Shown: piece by piece, positions 7,524 through 15,577 of the stretch
Numbering within the stretch: the stretch's first letter is position 1
Layout of the letters: every line of letters starts with the position of its first letter
Source: an uncultured Bacteroidia bacterium
Lineage (GTDB): Bacteria > Bacteroidota > Bacteroidia > Bacteroidales > F082
Reading direction: 5' to 3'
Length of the DNA stretch: 52,513 bases
Assembly (NCBI GenBank): GCA_902774365.1
Contig: CACYHX010000014.1
Location: 1-52,513 of the forward strand
Position numbers and translations under genes: made by a program
Notes under the pieces: model-generated
The model's database searches: none
What the model was told of the DNA's origin: nothing
What the model saw: the letters and a program-made list of their open reading frames with translations, nothing else

Positions 7524-10500
7524 TTATTGGATAACAATCTTCTGCACTTTGACGTCGCTGCCGTTGATGAGGCGGAGCAGGTAAACGCCTGCAGCCCTGT
7601 CGATGCTGACTTCGGCGTTGCCATTGATATTTTGGCTGCTGAGCACGCGGCCCATCACGTCGATGACTTGCAGTGTGGCATCGGCTTCGCTGCTCACCAC
7701 CCACTGGCTGCCATTATAATAAGCAAAGGTGTCATCGGTTGTCGAAGCCCCGCAAGCGAACACCAGTGTAAAGCGGCATTCATAGTCGGCGGTGCTGGCC
7801 TCGAAGGTATAGCTCGGTGTTTGCAGCAGGTCTACATCGGCGCCCGTCTTATGGTCGATGAGGTGGAGGTAGTTCATCACCACTTCCTCAGTTGCCACGC
7901 TGAAGGTATAGCTGCCGTTTGTGGCGGCGCGGAAGCTGACGGGCAACTCACCCTCGGCCTCGGCGTTGACGATGGCGTAGTCGGTGCCACCTTGTGCCAC
8001 ATAGAGTTGCGAGAGGTCGGGGTTAAGCACCAACTTACGCAGCATGGCACCCTCACCGAAGCGCACTATGGCGTTGTCGGTATCGACACGGTCGTCCTTC
8101 GAGTTGCGGTTGCGGCTCACCCTCATGCTGAGCAGGTTCCTGCCGTCTGTAGTCGAGGTAGTGGGTGCCTTGGTGAAGCTCACCGGCTCCGTGCCGTCGG
8201 CACACACAAACACGCCTTCCATCGGGGCGATGGCGACGCTTTGGTCCGTGGCCACGGTAGCCAAAGCTGCACCGCCTTCAGCCAGCCTATAGAACGGTTT
8301 GCCGATGGTGACGTTGCAAGGATACGGGTTGCCGATAAGGTTAAAACCGGCGAAAGGTTTGCCGCTGTCCTCAGTGATGGTCACGTTGTTGGCGGTGGCT
8401 GCCATGGTGCCGCCCATGTTGATGAAGCCGCCGTAGTCGTTGGCGTAGAGGTAGCCTTGGCCGGCAGCCAAGTTGAAGTTATCCACTTTATAGTTCTGCC
8501 ATTCCTCGCCTTGGGCCGATTGGTCGAAGGCATAGAGGTCGAAGTTGGCGCTCGTCATGCCTGCGGTAGCAGGATTGAGGTTGTTGACGGGTGAGGCGAT
8601 GAGGTAGTAATTATCCTTGCCCTGTTGCTGCTGGTACGGCGTGATGGACTTTCTGACGGTAGCATTAACATTGCTGCTCGTCACCAATTGGCCGCCTTCG
8701 TCGACAAGCAGTCGGTCGGCACCCACATTGTTGGTGATGGTCGTCACCTCCAGCACCGAGCCGTTCGGAATGATGGACGGGCCTTCGATGGTGACGCTGT
8801 TGGCTGTTTCGTTCATGAAGATGCGGGTGTAGAGGTTGCTCACGCTACCCACATATCTATACAGTTGGATGCCTTGACCATAGGTAGAGGTCTTGTAATA
8901 GCGGAATCTTCTTTGGTCACTATTGGTGTTGAATCTCAAATATGGGCCGCCAGAGCCAACAATGTTGACCTCGTCATTATCCACATCATAGGTAATGTAA
9001 TTCACGAAGGCTTCTTCTTCATCCTCATTCAAACCATTTGAATTGGCAGTCTTACCGATATAAATACCGCTGGCGCTCTGGATGGAATAACCACCTTCAA
9101 AAGCAGCGATGGTGAATTCTGACTCGGTGAGGGTCTCGGTAGCAGAGATAATGTCATTGGAAATCGTCACTGAAACGATGTTGAACGCATCATCCAAGGG
9201 ATCCAAACCGCCATCAAAGGCCGAGGTGCCGTCCTCATACACAATCAGATATCTGCCGCTCCAATCCGGCAGCTCTCTGGTCACCTTGGCATAGTGCTTG
9301 TCGGCTTCGGTGTCCGTCACCTGTTGGTTATACACGGCATAGAAGGTCTCGTCATGCATCATGGTGTAGTTAGTTCCCGCACGGAGCAAATCCGTGACAT
9401 TGTCGGCATCGATGGTCCAACCGCGGAAGGTGAAGGTCTGGTCGTTGAAGGCGATGTCGGGGCATGTAGGCATCAGGACAGCATCGCCCACGGTAACAAA
9501 CTGCTGGTCGCTCATCTGTCCGTTGGTGGAGAACGCGTACGTACACGGCGTGTCGACGCCGACCAAAGTGGCCGTGACGGTCACGTCGGAGGCGGGCATG
9601 CTGAAGTGGTTGTTATCAACAGGCACGAGGTTGTTTGAATCGTCGGTCACCACCCATTCAACGAAGTAATAAGCCGAATGATCATAGGTGAGGTTCAAAA
9701 TGACGTTGGTACCTTCGACGGCAATCATAGGCACATTGGTAGTAATGGTGCCTATCTCCTCTCCACCATTTGTGGGATTATTGATCACGATGTCGTAGTT
9801 GACAATGGGCTTTTTGAGGATAATGTTGCCCACGCCCACGTTGCCCTTGTTCTTAGTCACATAGATCCACCTGATGTATCTGGTGTTGGGGGACAAGTTG
9901 TCGATGGTATCCGTCTGCACACTTTCGGACAACCCTGAATACGTTACCACGTCGCTATAGGTGATGCCGTTGGTGGATTCTTGCAGCTTGAAAGTACCAC
10001 CTATCATGCCAGGGTAGTTGCCGTTGCCGAAGCCCCTGATGTCGTATTTAAGGACACCAGGCGCCTCGTTGATTTTCAGCACGAGCATCGACATCTGATC
10101 GGCACTGGCATTGGCGAATTTTATTCGGGCAGTATTAGGATTATTGTTAATAACTGCAGCATACGAGCCCAAATTCTCACCTGTCAGGCCAGGGGTGTTG
10201 TCAATATCATCGTAACCACCGTTGAAATAGAAGTCGAGCGTCGCGAAATCAATCTGGTATTCGTTTTGCGTGATGGAGATGATGTTGGACACGATGTCAT
10301 TGGATTCGCTGTCCTGACTCGACACCTTCAGATAGGCTGTACGAGGCGCGTTGCCTTCATTGGCATTGATGATGTACTCCAAATCCCATTCGTTGGCTTG
10401 GCTGGGCGTCACCGTCAGCCAGTCGTAGGTGGCCGAAGCGCCGTCAGCGTCGCAGAACTGCACCGTCGGGTTACAGGTAGTGACCTGGATGTCGGAGCTA

Positions 10501-13500
10501 TAAATGACGTCGATGAGGCCCGAGGTCGCGTTGCAGCTGAAGTCAAAATGGTCTGGAGTGATTCTGATGGATGTGGGGCGGTACCAATTCTCGATGTAGT
10601 TCTTCGGCTTGAACTCCTTAGTACCTCTAAAAACGGTCAAGTCGCCGAACACGGTCACCTGGTCGCCTTCCAAAAGTTGGTCAAGCGAGGTGAAATCGGC
10701 ACGAGAGATATATTTGCCACGATACACCTGCAACTCGTTGTTGGTTTGGCCGTAGTCGGAGATGAAATAGGTGGCGTTGTGGTATCGTGTAAGTTCGATT
10801 TGGGTGATTTGCGAGACCACGCCCTGCACATAAGCGCCCTTGATGTCGCTGTTTAGGTCCAAGGCGGCGAGTGCCTGCGACACGGTGTAAGGATTACCCT
10901 CCCAACCTGGAGATTGGGGGTCGACGACGGTATATGTGGCTTCGGTGACGCCGCTCCACTTGTTCAAATCCGGGATAAAAGCGGCAGCTTTGATGGTGGT
11001 GGTTTGCGCCACATTAAGATATGCGTCCCCCGCGTCTTCAAAAGCAGTGCCATTCGTCCTGGGGTCGCTTCCGTCGGTAGTGTAATAGATTTCGGCATCC
11101 CATTCGTTGAGCGACTCAGTGAAAAGGGACACATATCGGGGAGTCGTGACGCAAGAGACTGGGTTGAAGGTCACAGGATACACAGCACGGTTGAGAGAAA
11201 CGATGTAGTTGCCTGCGGCGAGTTCAGAGCCGTTATGATAGGTGTCCAGTCGGCCTTTAATCACCACCACGTCGCCTAATTGCAGTTGGTCTTCCGAAAG
11301 GAAATCATCGCCGTGGAGGTAAAAGCCACGGTACGACATAACCGTATCGGCACTGTTGGGGTCATAGACACCGTTATCAGTGATGACATACCTGGCGTTA
11401 TGGTACTGGAGCACTTCAATTTCGTAGATCTTGCTGACGATACCCGTCACATACACTTCACCGGAACTCGGCGTGTTTTGGATGGCCTGGGCCACGGTGT
11501 AGGGGTTGTCGGCGCCGCCGGGCAGGACGGGATTGGCTTCTTGGTCCACGGTAACGGTGACGGTAGCCAGCGTGTTGCCGTTGCTCATGTAGTTCAGCGT
11601 GATGTTGCCCGAGCGTGCCACATCATTGTTGGGGGCTACTTGGAAGTTCACCGTGTTGCCCGAGACGGTGGCGGTGATCCAGTTGCTCGAAGTGACCGTT
11701 ACGGCGGCTCCGCTCACAGGGTTGGTGATGGTGTAGTCGAAGGAATCGTTGCCGCCGGTGTACGGGAACGAGAACGAGGACTCGTCAAGGGTGATGGACG
11801 ACACGATGGTATAGGTGGCCGTGGCCACTTCGCTGTTGATCATGTCCGTCTTAACTGCCATGGCCATGATGGTAGTCGTTTCGGAAACGGCGATGGCCGA
11901 ACCATAAACGCTGCTGCTTGTGGTGGGCGTGCTGCCATCGGTGGTGTAATAAATGGTGGCGCCTGTTGTACCGCAGCTGATAGTCACGTTTTGGGCTTGG
12001 GTATATTCGCCTGCCGCCGGGCTAAAGGTGGGTGTAGCCACCTGTTCCCTGCAATCTGGCGAGGTGGCGTAGGTGGTGGTTGAGGAACCAGAAACAACCG
12101 TTATTGACTTATATTTTGTCGTCTCAGAATAGGAGCAGCTTGCGCTACCATCATTGTTGCTTGTAAAAGTTGTGGATGGATTTGACGTAACAGATGCTAT
12201 CGGGCCAATGGAAGAAGTAATCGTCACGCTGCCTCCGTTATACATACGCCAAGTCTGGTCGGAGGTATAGTATTTGGCATTATTACCCCCACCACTTGCC
12301 GTGATGGTAACGGGGCTAATTGTTACAGGTGAATACGCCACCCCGTTTTCCCATTCGTTAGCCGAAGCGATATCTCCAAAAACAAACTCCGTGGTTTGTT
12401 GTCCACCCTCGACATGCGTATACACTGCATACAGTGTGGTGCTGCTTGTGAGGGTATAGCTGCCCGAATACAGGGTGGGAGCGGTTGTCGTTTCGTTGAC
12501 ATTTGAAGCCGCCCAGCCGGCAAAGGTCCACCCCATGGCTGCACATTCTGCCGAAGGCGTAGCGGAAGGCAGGGTGATGTTGTCTCCCGAAATGCCCGAC
12601 ATCGTCGAAGTATTACAAGTGCCGTTGCCGGCTTCGAGGGTGATGGAGCAGGGGATGCTGATGGTATAGGTCGCCGAAGCCACGGCGCTGTTTGCCATAT
12701 CTGTTTTAACTGCCATGGCCTTAATAGTAGTCGTTTCGGAAACGGAAATGGGCGATGATTCATAAACACTGCTGCTCGTAGTAGGCTCATTTCCATTAGT
12801 AGTATAATAGATGGTAGCGCCGGATGTGGCACAGCTGATGCTCACGTTTTGAGCGCTCGTGTAGGTGCCTGCCGCAGGGCTGAAGGTCGGGGTGACCACT
12901 TGCTCCATGCAGTTGGGCGAGGTGGCGTAATGACAGATTTCCGAGCCAGAAGTAACTGTTATTGACTTGAAGGATGTGTTAGAAGAGGCTGTATATGAAG
13001 CTGTTCCATTAGAAACCGTAAATGTCCTTTGGGGATCTGATGTAACAGATACCACATCACTACTAGAAGAAGTAACCGTTACTTTACCAGAAGAGCTAGA
13101 ATAAAATCTCCAAGTATCATCACTGGAATAATACTTTCCATCATTAGCGCCACCCGATGCTGTGAGTGTTATTCCATCCTTGGAAATATATCTATACTGC
13201 GTTCCATTTGACCAACTGTTTTCATATGCTATTTCTGCGATATCAAACTCAGTTATCTGTTGGTCGCCGTCTTTATAAACCGCATACAAAGTAACATTGT
13301 CCGAAATAGTATAACTGCTCATATACATGGTGGGAGCGTTTGTCGTTTCACTGACATCTGACTCCGCCCAGCCCGCAAAGGTCCACCCCATGGCAGCGCA
13401 TTCAGTTGAAGGGGTTGCTGTGGGCAGGGTGATAGTCGTCCCAGAGGTTTGGATCACTGAAGAGGTGCCACAAGTGCCGTTACCCGGATTGAAGGTGACG

Positions 13501-14012
13501 GTGTAAGGTATTGAAGAGTCGTAATTGACAGTGATGGATTTAACCCAAAGATACTTTGAACCTATTAATTCCAGATAGGTAATTCCTGACGTGATATTAA
13601 AAGTATAATCTGCAAAACTATTAGTCACAGTTTGAGTGGCTGAGCCATTCACTTTAAGTGTTGAAGCAGTACCTGAATTATACCTTTTCGCATTAACAAC
13701 AATTGAAGTAGGAGTTACTTGTCCTGATGACGACAAGTTCATTTTGATGGTTCCTGAAGCACTACTTGTGCCCAATTTAATACCATTGCTTGTTGCCCCA
13801 TAAACTTTTGTTGCAACAGCAACATTCCCGGACAAATATGATGCTCCTTCACTAACGATAGAACTACAAGATGTACTTGTAGTAATGTTTGTTGATTCAC
13901 TATTTGTACCATTGAAAGTAATGGTGTAAGAATCAGCCAATAGTTGGAAGGGCATCATCATGCAAACCATCAGCGCAAAGGCTGCCATCAAAAAGGTAAA
14001 GTTTCTTTTCAT
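7524..14012 (-). CDS. Giant multidomain T9SS cargo protein (2162 aa)
   Basis: ATG at 14012 with a signal peptide (MKRNFTFLMAAFALMVC, cut near residue 27). After an N-terminal beta domain come two copies of a 285-residue unit (about 168-452 and 453-737). Each holds an InlB B-repeat-like segment (CAAMGWTFAGWA, LYAVY), a TASGG domain and a chitobiase C-terminal-type domain (TPTFSPAAG, ATIYYTT). Then: a BACON-like domain (ITLDESSFSF, SNWITATV); two OB-like domains, each beginning NPYTV (about 832 and 1037), separated by another chitobiase-C-type unit; further beta domains; and a C-terminal block from about 1728 shared with the next gene, ending in a T9SS sorting domain (LQVIDVMGRVLSS, GVYLLRLINGS). 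No enzyme signature. Probably a surface adhesin that binds glycans or host or particle surfaces. It leads the minus-strand series that continues through the 1492-aa protein. Confidence 0.85.
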   Translation of the reverse strand: MKRNFTFLMAAFALMVCMMMPFQLLADSYTITFNGTNSESTNITTSTSCSSIVSEGASYLSGNVAVATKVYGATSNGIKLGTSSASGTIKMNLSSSGQVTPTSIVVNAKRYNSGTASTLKVNGSATQTVTNSFADYTFNITSGITYLELIGSKYLWVKSITVNYDSSIPYTVTFNPGNGTCGTSSVIQTSGTTITLPTATPSTECAAMGWTFAGWAESDVSETTNAPTMYMSSYTISDNVTLYAVYKDGDQQITEFDIAEIAYENSWSNGTQYRYISKDGITLTASGGANDGKYYSSDDTWRFYSSSSGKVTVTSSSSDVVSVTSDPQRTFTVSNGTASYTASSNTSFKSITVTSGSEICHYATSPNCMEQVVTPTFSPAAGTYTSAQNVSISCATSGATIYYTTNGNEPTTSSSVYESSPISVSETTTIKAMAVKTDMANSAVASATYTISIPCSITLEAGNGTCNTSTMSGISGDNITLPSATPSAECAAMGWTFAGWAASNVNETTTAPTLYSGSYTLTSSTTLYAVYTHVEGGQQTTEFVFGDIASANEWENGVAYSPVTISPVTITASGGGNNAKYYTSDQTWRMYNGGSVTITSSIGPIASVTSNPSTTFTSNNDGSASCSYSETTKYKSITVVSGSSTTTYATSPDCREQVATPTFSPAAGEYTQAQNVTISCGTTGATIYYTTDGSTPTTSSSVYGSAIAVSETTTIMAMAVKTDMINSEVATATYTIVSSITLDESSFSFPYTGGNDSFDYTITNPVSGAAVTVTSSNWITATVSGNTVNFQVAPNNDVARSGNITLNYMSNGNTLATVTVTVDQEANPVLPGGADNPYTVAQAIQNTPSSGEVYVTGIVSKIYEIEVLQYHNARYVITDNGVYDPNSADTVMSYRGFYLHGDDFLSEDQLQLGDVVVIKGRLDTYHNGSELAAGNYIVSLNRAVYPVTFNPVSCVTTPRYVSLFTESLNEWDAEIYYTTDGSDPRTNGTAFEDAGDAYLNVAQTTTIKAAAFIPDLNKWSGVTEATYTVVDPQSPGWEGNPYTVSQALAALDLNSDIKGAYVQGVVSQITQIELTRYHNATYFISDYGQTNNELQVYRGKYISRADFTSLDQLLEGDQVTVFGDLTVFRGTKEFKPKNYIENWYRPTSIRITPDHFDFSCNATSGLIDVIYSSDIQVTTCNPTVQFCDADGASATYDWLTVTPSQANEWDLEYIINANEGNAPRTAYLKVSSQDSESNDIVSNIISITQNEYQIDFATLDFYFNGGYDDIDNTPGLTGENLGSYAAVINNNPNTARIKFANASADQMSMLVLKINEAPGVLKYDIRGFGNGNYPGMIGGTFKLQESTNGITYSDVVTYSGLSESVQTDTIDNLSPNTRYIRWIYVTKNKGNVGVGNIILKKPIVNYDIVINNPTNGGEEIGTITTNVPMIAVEGTNVILNLTYDHSAYYFVEWVVTDDSNNLVPVDNNHFSMPASDVTVTATLVGVDTPCTYAFSTNGQMSDQQFVTVGDAVLMPTCPDIAFNDQTFTFRGWTIDADNVTDLLRAGTNYTMMHDETFYAVYNQQVTDTEADKHYAKVTRELPDWSGRYLIVYEDGTSAFDGGLDPLDDAFNIVSVTISNDIISATETLTESEFTIAAFEGGYSIQSASGIYIGKTANSNGLNEDEEEAFVNYITYDVDNDEVNIVGSGGPYLRFNTNSDQRRFRYYKTSTYGQGIQLYRYVGSVSNLYTRIFMNETANSVTIEGPSIIPNGSVLEVTTITNNVGADRLLVDEGGQLVTSSNVNATVRKSITPYQQQQGKDNYYLIASPVNNLNPATAGMTSANFDLYAFDQSAQGEEWQNYKVDNFNLAAGQGYLYANDYGGFINMGGTMAATANNVTITEDSGKPFAGFNLIGNPYPCNVTIGKPFYRLAEGGAALATVATDQSVAIAPMEGVFVCADGTEPVSFTKAPTTSTTDGRNLLSMRVSRNRNSKDDRVDTDNAIVRFGEGAMLRKLVLNPDLSQLYVAQGGTDYAIVNAEAEGELPVSFRAATNGSYTFSVATEEVVMNYLHLIDHKTGADVDLLQTPSYTFEASTADYECRFTLVFACGASTTDDTFAYYNGSQWVVSSEADATLQVIDVMGRVLSSQNINGNAEVSIDRAAGVYLLRLINGSDVKVQKIVIQ
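11806..13515 (-). repeat. 855-bp in-frame tandem duplication inside the 2162-aa gene
   Basis: Two adjacent units of 855 bp (285 codons) encode the InlB-like/TASGG/chitobiase-C-like module. The spacing is 855 at both ends: CAAGTGCCGT starts at 12616 and 13471, and CCATGGCC ends at 11865 and 12720. The boundaries are approximate. The two copies have diverged and contain small indels that cancel out in length. Confidence 0.8.
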
Positions 14013-14066
14013 CAATATTATCCTTTTTTATTTTATTTATTAATAATGCTCACGAGATAAATTCCG

Positions 14067-14074
14067 CAAAAATA
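14067..14074 (-). promoter_or_regulatory. -7 box of promoter for the giant surface-protein series
   Basis: On the minus strand this reads TATTTTTG, matching TAnnTTTG, 55 bases before the ATG at 14012. No -33 element at the ideal spacing is evident. The surrounding 14013-14183 is AT-rich and otherwise holds only a 12-bp palindrome at 14149-14160. Confidence 0.5.
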
Positions 14075-14183
14075 CGGCTTTTATTGATACAAAAAGCGAA
14101 AAAAGTAAATTAATGGAATAATTAGTTTTTAGCGGAAAAAACCAAGGCTTAGCATGCTAAAAAGAGGATTGAATCATCCGATT

Positions 14184-14666
14184 TCAGGCCTTCATTTCGG
14201 CGTAATCAGGAAGATGATCGAGGGGCTGCAGGCCTTGTTCGCCAGCCTTAAAGCAATGGAGGACGGTGCCGTTGGTGAGGAGAAGATACTTGGGGCTCGC
14301 GGCCATAGATGCACTCGCCCCCTGGGCTCGGCATGACATGGCCGAATAATAACGCAGCGCCTGGTCGAGCACGATAGGGGTCAACTCCACCGTGGGAGCC
14401 TTGCACTCCACCACCATCAGCGGGGCGCCGTCAGGGCCGAAGACGACGGCATCGGCACGTTTGTCCAAGCCGTTCACCTTCAGCGAATACTCCACCGCCA
14501 CGAGTCCCGCCGGCACCTGCAGATGCTCCACCAGCAGATACAGCATCTTCTGGCGCACCTCCTCCTCGGGAGTGAGGGTGACCCAACGGCGGCGCAGGGG
14601 ATCGAAGACGAGAGTCCTCCCCTCGCGTTGCTCGGACTTGAACCATTGATGCTGTGTGTCGGCCAT
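14184..14666 (-). CDS. Stand-alone type I restriction R-subunit N-terminal nuclease domain (HSDR_N_2-like), 160 aa
   Basis: Resembles the short Bacteroidota proteins of about 145-150 aa consisting only of the HsdR N-terminal domain. FDPLRRRWVTLTPEEEVRQ opens the domain. The PD-(D/E)xK core is visible as RADAVVF (D72) and VVECKAP (E87, K89), followed by LDQALRY, and YLLLTNG continues the last strand. These stand-alone domains are common and of unknown role; no HsdM or HsdS is nearby. Odd feature: residues 108-122 (from YYSAMSC to SMAAS) are an insertion relative to the family. Their DNA is one copy of the hairpin element described at 14300-14344, kept in frame. The insert lies on the loop between the helix ending LDQALRY and the strand YLLLTNG, where it may be tolerated. 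ATG at 14666, divergent from the lipoprotein gene at 14715. Confidence 0.75.
   Translation of the reverse strand: MADTQHQWFKSEQREGRTLVFDPLRRRWVTLTPEEEVRQKMLYLLVEHLQVPAGLVAVEYSLKVNGLDKRADAVVFGPDGAPLMVVECKAPTVELTPIVLDQALRYYSAMSCRAQGASASMAASPKYLLLTNGTVLHCFKAGEQGLQPLDHLPDYAEMKA
14300..14344 (-). repeat. Hairpin element, copy A (inserted in frame in a gene)
   Basis: 45 nt (15 codons). Read on the minus strand: outer arm CGGC, then CAT, GTC, ATGC, CGA, GCCC, a 3-base loop AGG, GGGC, GAGT, GCAT, CT, ATG and arm GCCG. CAT/ATG, ATGC/GCAT and GCCC/GGGC pair; GTC, CGA, GAGT and CT are the unpaired internal-loop motifs shared with the copies at 19407-19457, 19493-19545 and 49068-49179. The middle pair of the ATNC stem is G:C here but A:T or T:A in other copies. 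Excision of the 45 nt would restore an uninterrupted frame (RYYSSPKYLLL). Confidence 0.8.
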
Positions 14667-14686
14667 GGGTTTTTATTTTGTGGCTG

Positions 14687-14710
14687 CAAAGATAAAAAAT
14701 CCTACCTTTG
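14687..14710. promoter_or_regulatory. Divergent promoters between the HsdR-N-like and lipoprotein genes
   Basis: Two -7 boxes lie in the 48-bp gap. Minus strand: TATCTTTG at 14694-14687, serving the nuclease-domain gene. Plus strand: TACCTTTG at 14703-14710, only 4 bases before the ATG at 14715, so that leader would be very short. A TTTG at 14677-14680 is 22 bases from the plus box. The two polymerases would compete for overlapping sites. Confidence 0.55.
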
Positions 14711-14714
14711 CAGC

Positions 14715-15083
14715 ATGAAAAACCGTTATTTCCTCCTTTTGGCCCTCGCCGGCATGCTATCTGCCTGCCATCCGAAAGCCGACCCACTCATCGGCACCTG
14801 GACGGTGAGCAAGGTCAACGTGCAGTTCGACGAGCAACGCAGCACCCCCGAGCTGGTGAAGCAGGTGGGCGAGATGGAGAAACAAAACATCATCACCATC
14901 AGCAACGATTCCACGCTGACATTCAAAGGATTGGAAGAAGAATGGCAGGGGCGCATCAGCCTCCGCAGCGATGGCACGATACTCCACGAAGGGATTATTT
15001 TTGGCATCTGGAAAAACGGGGAGATCGTCACCAGCAATGGGTCACCACTGGGGGAAGTTGTCGTTACCTACAAACAGGAATGA
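14715..15083 (+). CDS. Small lipoprotein, lipocalin-like (122 aa)
   Basis: A lipoprotein signal peptide with lipobox LSAC (Cys near residue 17) is followed by a beta-rich domain opening DPLIGTWTVSKVNVQFDE. The LIGTWTVSK entry and alternating strands (ITISNDSTLTFKG, GRISLRSDGTIL) fit the small lipocalin-like lipoproteins of Bacteroidota, which sit in the outer membrane and whose ligands are unknown. Starts at the ATG at 14715; the longer frame back to 14523 runs through the divergent gene. After its stop come 134 bases of repeat before the GIY-YIG gene. Confidence 0.7.
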   Translation: MKNRYFLLLALAGMLSACHPKADPLIGTWTVSKVNVQFDEQRSTPELVKQVGEMEKQNIITISNDSTLTFKGLEEEWQGRISLRSDGTILHEGIIFGIWKNGEIVTSNGSPLGEVVVTYKQE

Positions 15084-15094
15084 ACCCTCGGGGA

Positions 15095-15164
15095 CCGCTT
15101 TGCGCGTCATTGACTCGCTTCGCATCGTCGAATCGGAGATTTGCGAGGAACGAAGCAATCCAGA
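15095..15164 (+). repeat. Left repeat of the GIY-YIG cassette
   Basis: Contains CCGCTTTGCGCGTCATTG at 15095-15112 and GCGAGGAACGAAGCAATC at 15143-15160, separated by about 30 unrelated bases. Together these parts are the inverted counterpart of the repeat downstream of the nuclease gene (15520-15558), which has the two parts fused. ATTGC and GCAAT can pair, giving the same general build (GTC, stem, GA..., GAA, stem, CT/CC) as the hairpin elements elsewhere in the window. Confidence 0.7.
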
Positions 15165-15217
15165 GTACCAACTTTCGAAAAAGATTATCACTTTGCGAAC
15201 GATAAATCCCGATTGTC

Positions 15218-15508
15218 ATGGAAAAAAAAGCCTATGTGTACATATTATTTAGCCAAAGAAACGGGACATTATATACTGGCGTGACCTCTTCCCTGAAGCG
15301 TCGTGTCTATGAGCATAAAACAAAACTTCATCCGACTAGTTTTACTGCCAAATATGGCGTTGACAAATTAGGATATTTCGAAGAGCACAATTCAATTAAA
15401 GAAGCAATAGAAAGAGAGAAGCAAATCAAAGCAGGTTCAAGAGCTTCAAAACTGGCATTGATTGAGAACACGAATCCGCGTTGGGAAGATTTGTTCTACT
15501 TGCTGTAG
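15218..15508 (+). CDS. Small GIY-YIG nuclease (96 aa)
   Basis: A single GIY-YIG domain fills the protein. YVYILFSQ gives the first motif (V7-Y8-I9) and GTLYTGVT the second (Y19-T20-G21). SLKRRVYEHK carries the conserved Arg/His, and AIEREKQIK the metal-binding Glu (E67). The C-terminus ends NPRWEDL, as in many members. Related proteins are structure-specific or DNA-nicking endonucleases; this short form is uncharacterised. The gene is visibly lower in GC than its neighbours and is bracketed by inverted repeats (15095-15164 and 15520-15558), which suggests a mobile cassette. It may be the enzyme that cuts these repeats, but this is inference. No promoter box of good match precedes it. Confidence 0.85.
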   Translation: MEKKAYVYILFSQRNGTLYTGVTSSLKRRVYEHKTKLHPTSFTAKYGVDKLGYFEEHNSIKEAIEREKQIKAGSRASKLALIENTNPRWEDLFYLL

Positions 15509-15519
15509 CTCTATCCCTA

Positions 15520-15558
15520 GATTGCTTCGTCGTTCCTCCTCGCAATGACGCGAAGCGG
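15520..15558 (-). repeat. Right repeat of the GIY-YIG cassette
   Basis: Read on the minus strand: CCGCTTCGCGTCATTGC, GAGGAGGAACGACGAA, then GCAATC. ATTGC and GCAAT form a stem. It is inverted relative to the left copy and lies 11 bases after the nuclease stop and 19 bases before the stop of the convergent DUF4837 gene. It may also end both transcripts, but there is no T-tract. Confidence 0.7.
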
Positions 15559-15577
15559 CAGCGATGACGGCAAACGA

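Noticed and set aside
14149-14160. 12-bp palindrome TTAGCATGCTAA after the HsdR-N-like gene as a terminator
   Set aside because: The stem is short with no loop and no proper T-tract on the minus strand, so it is not listed as a terminator.
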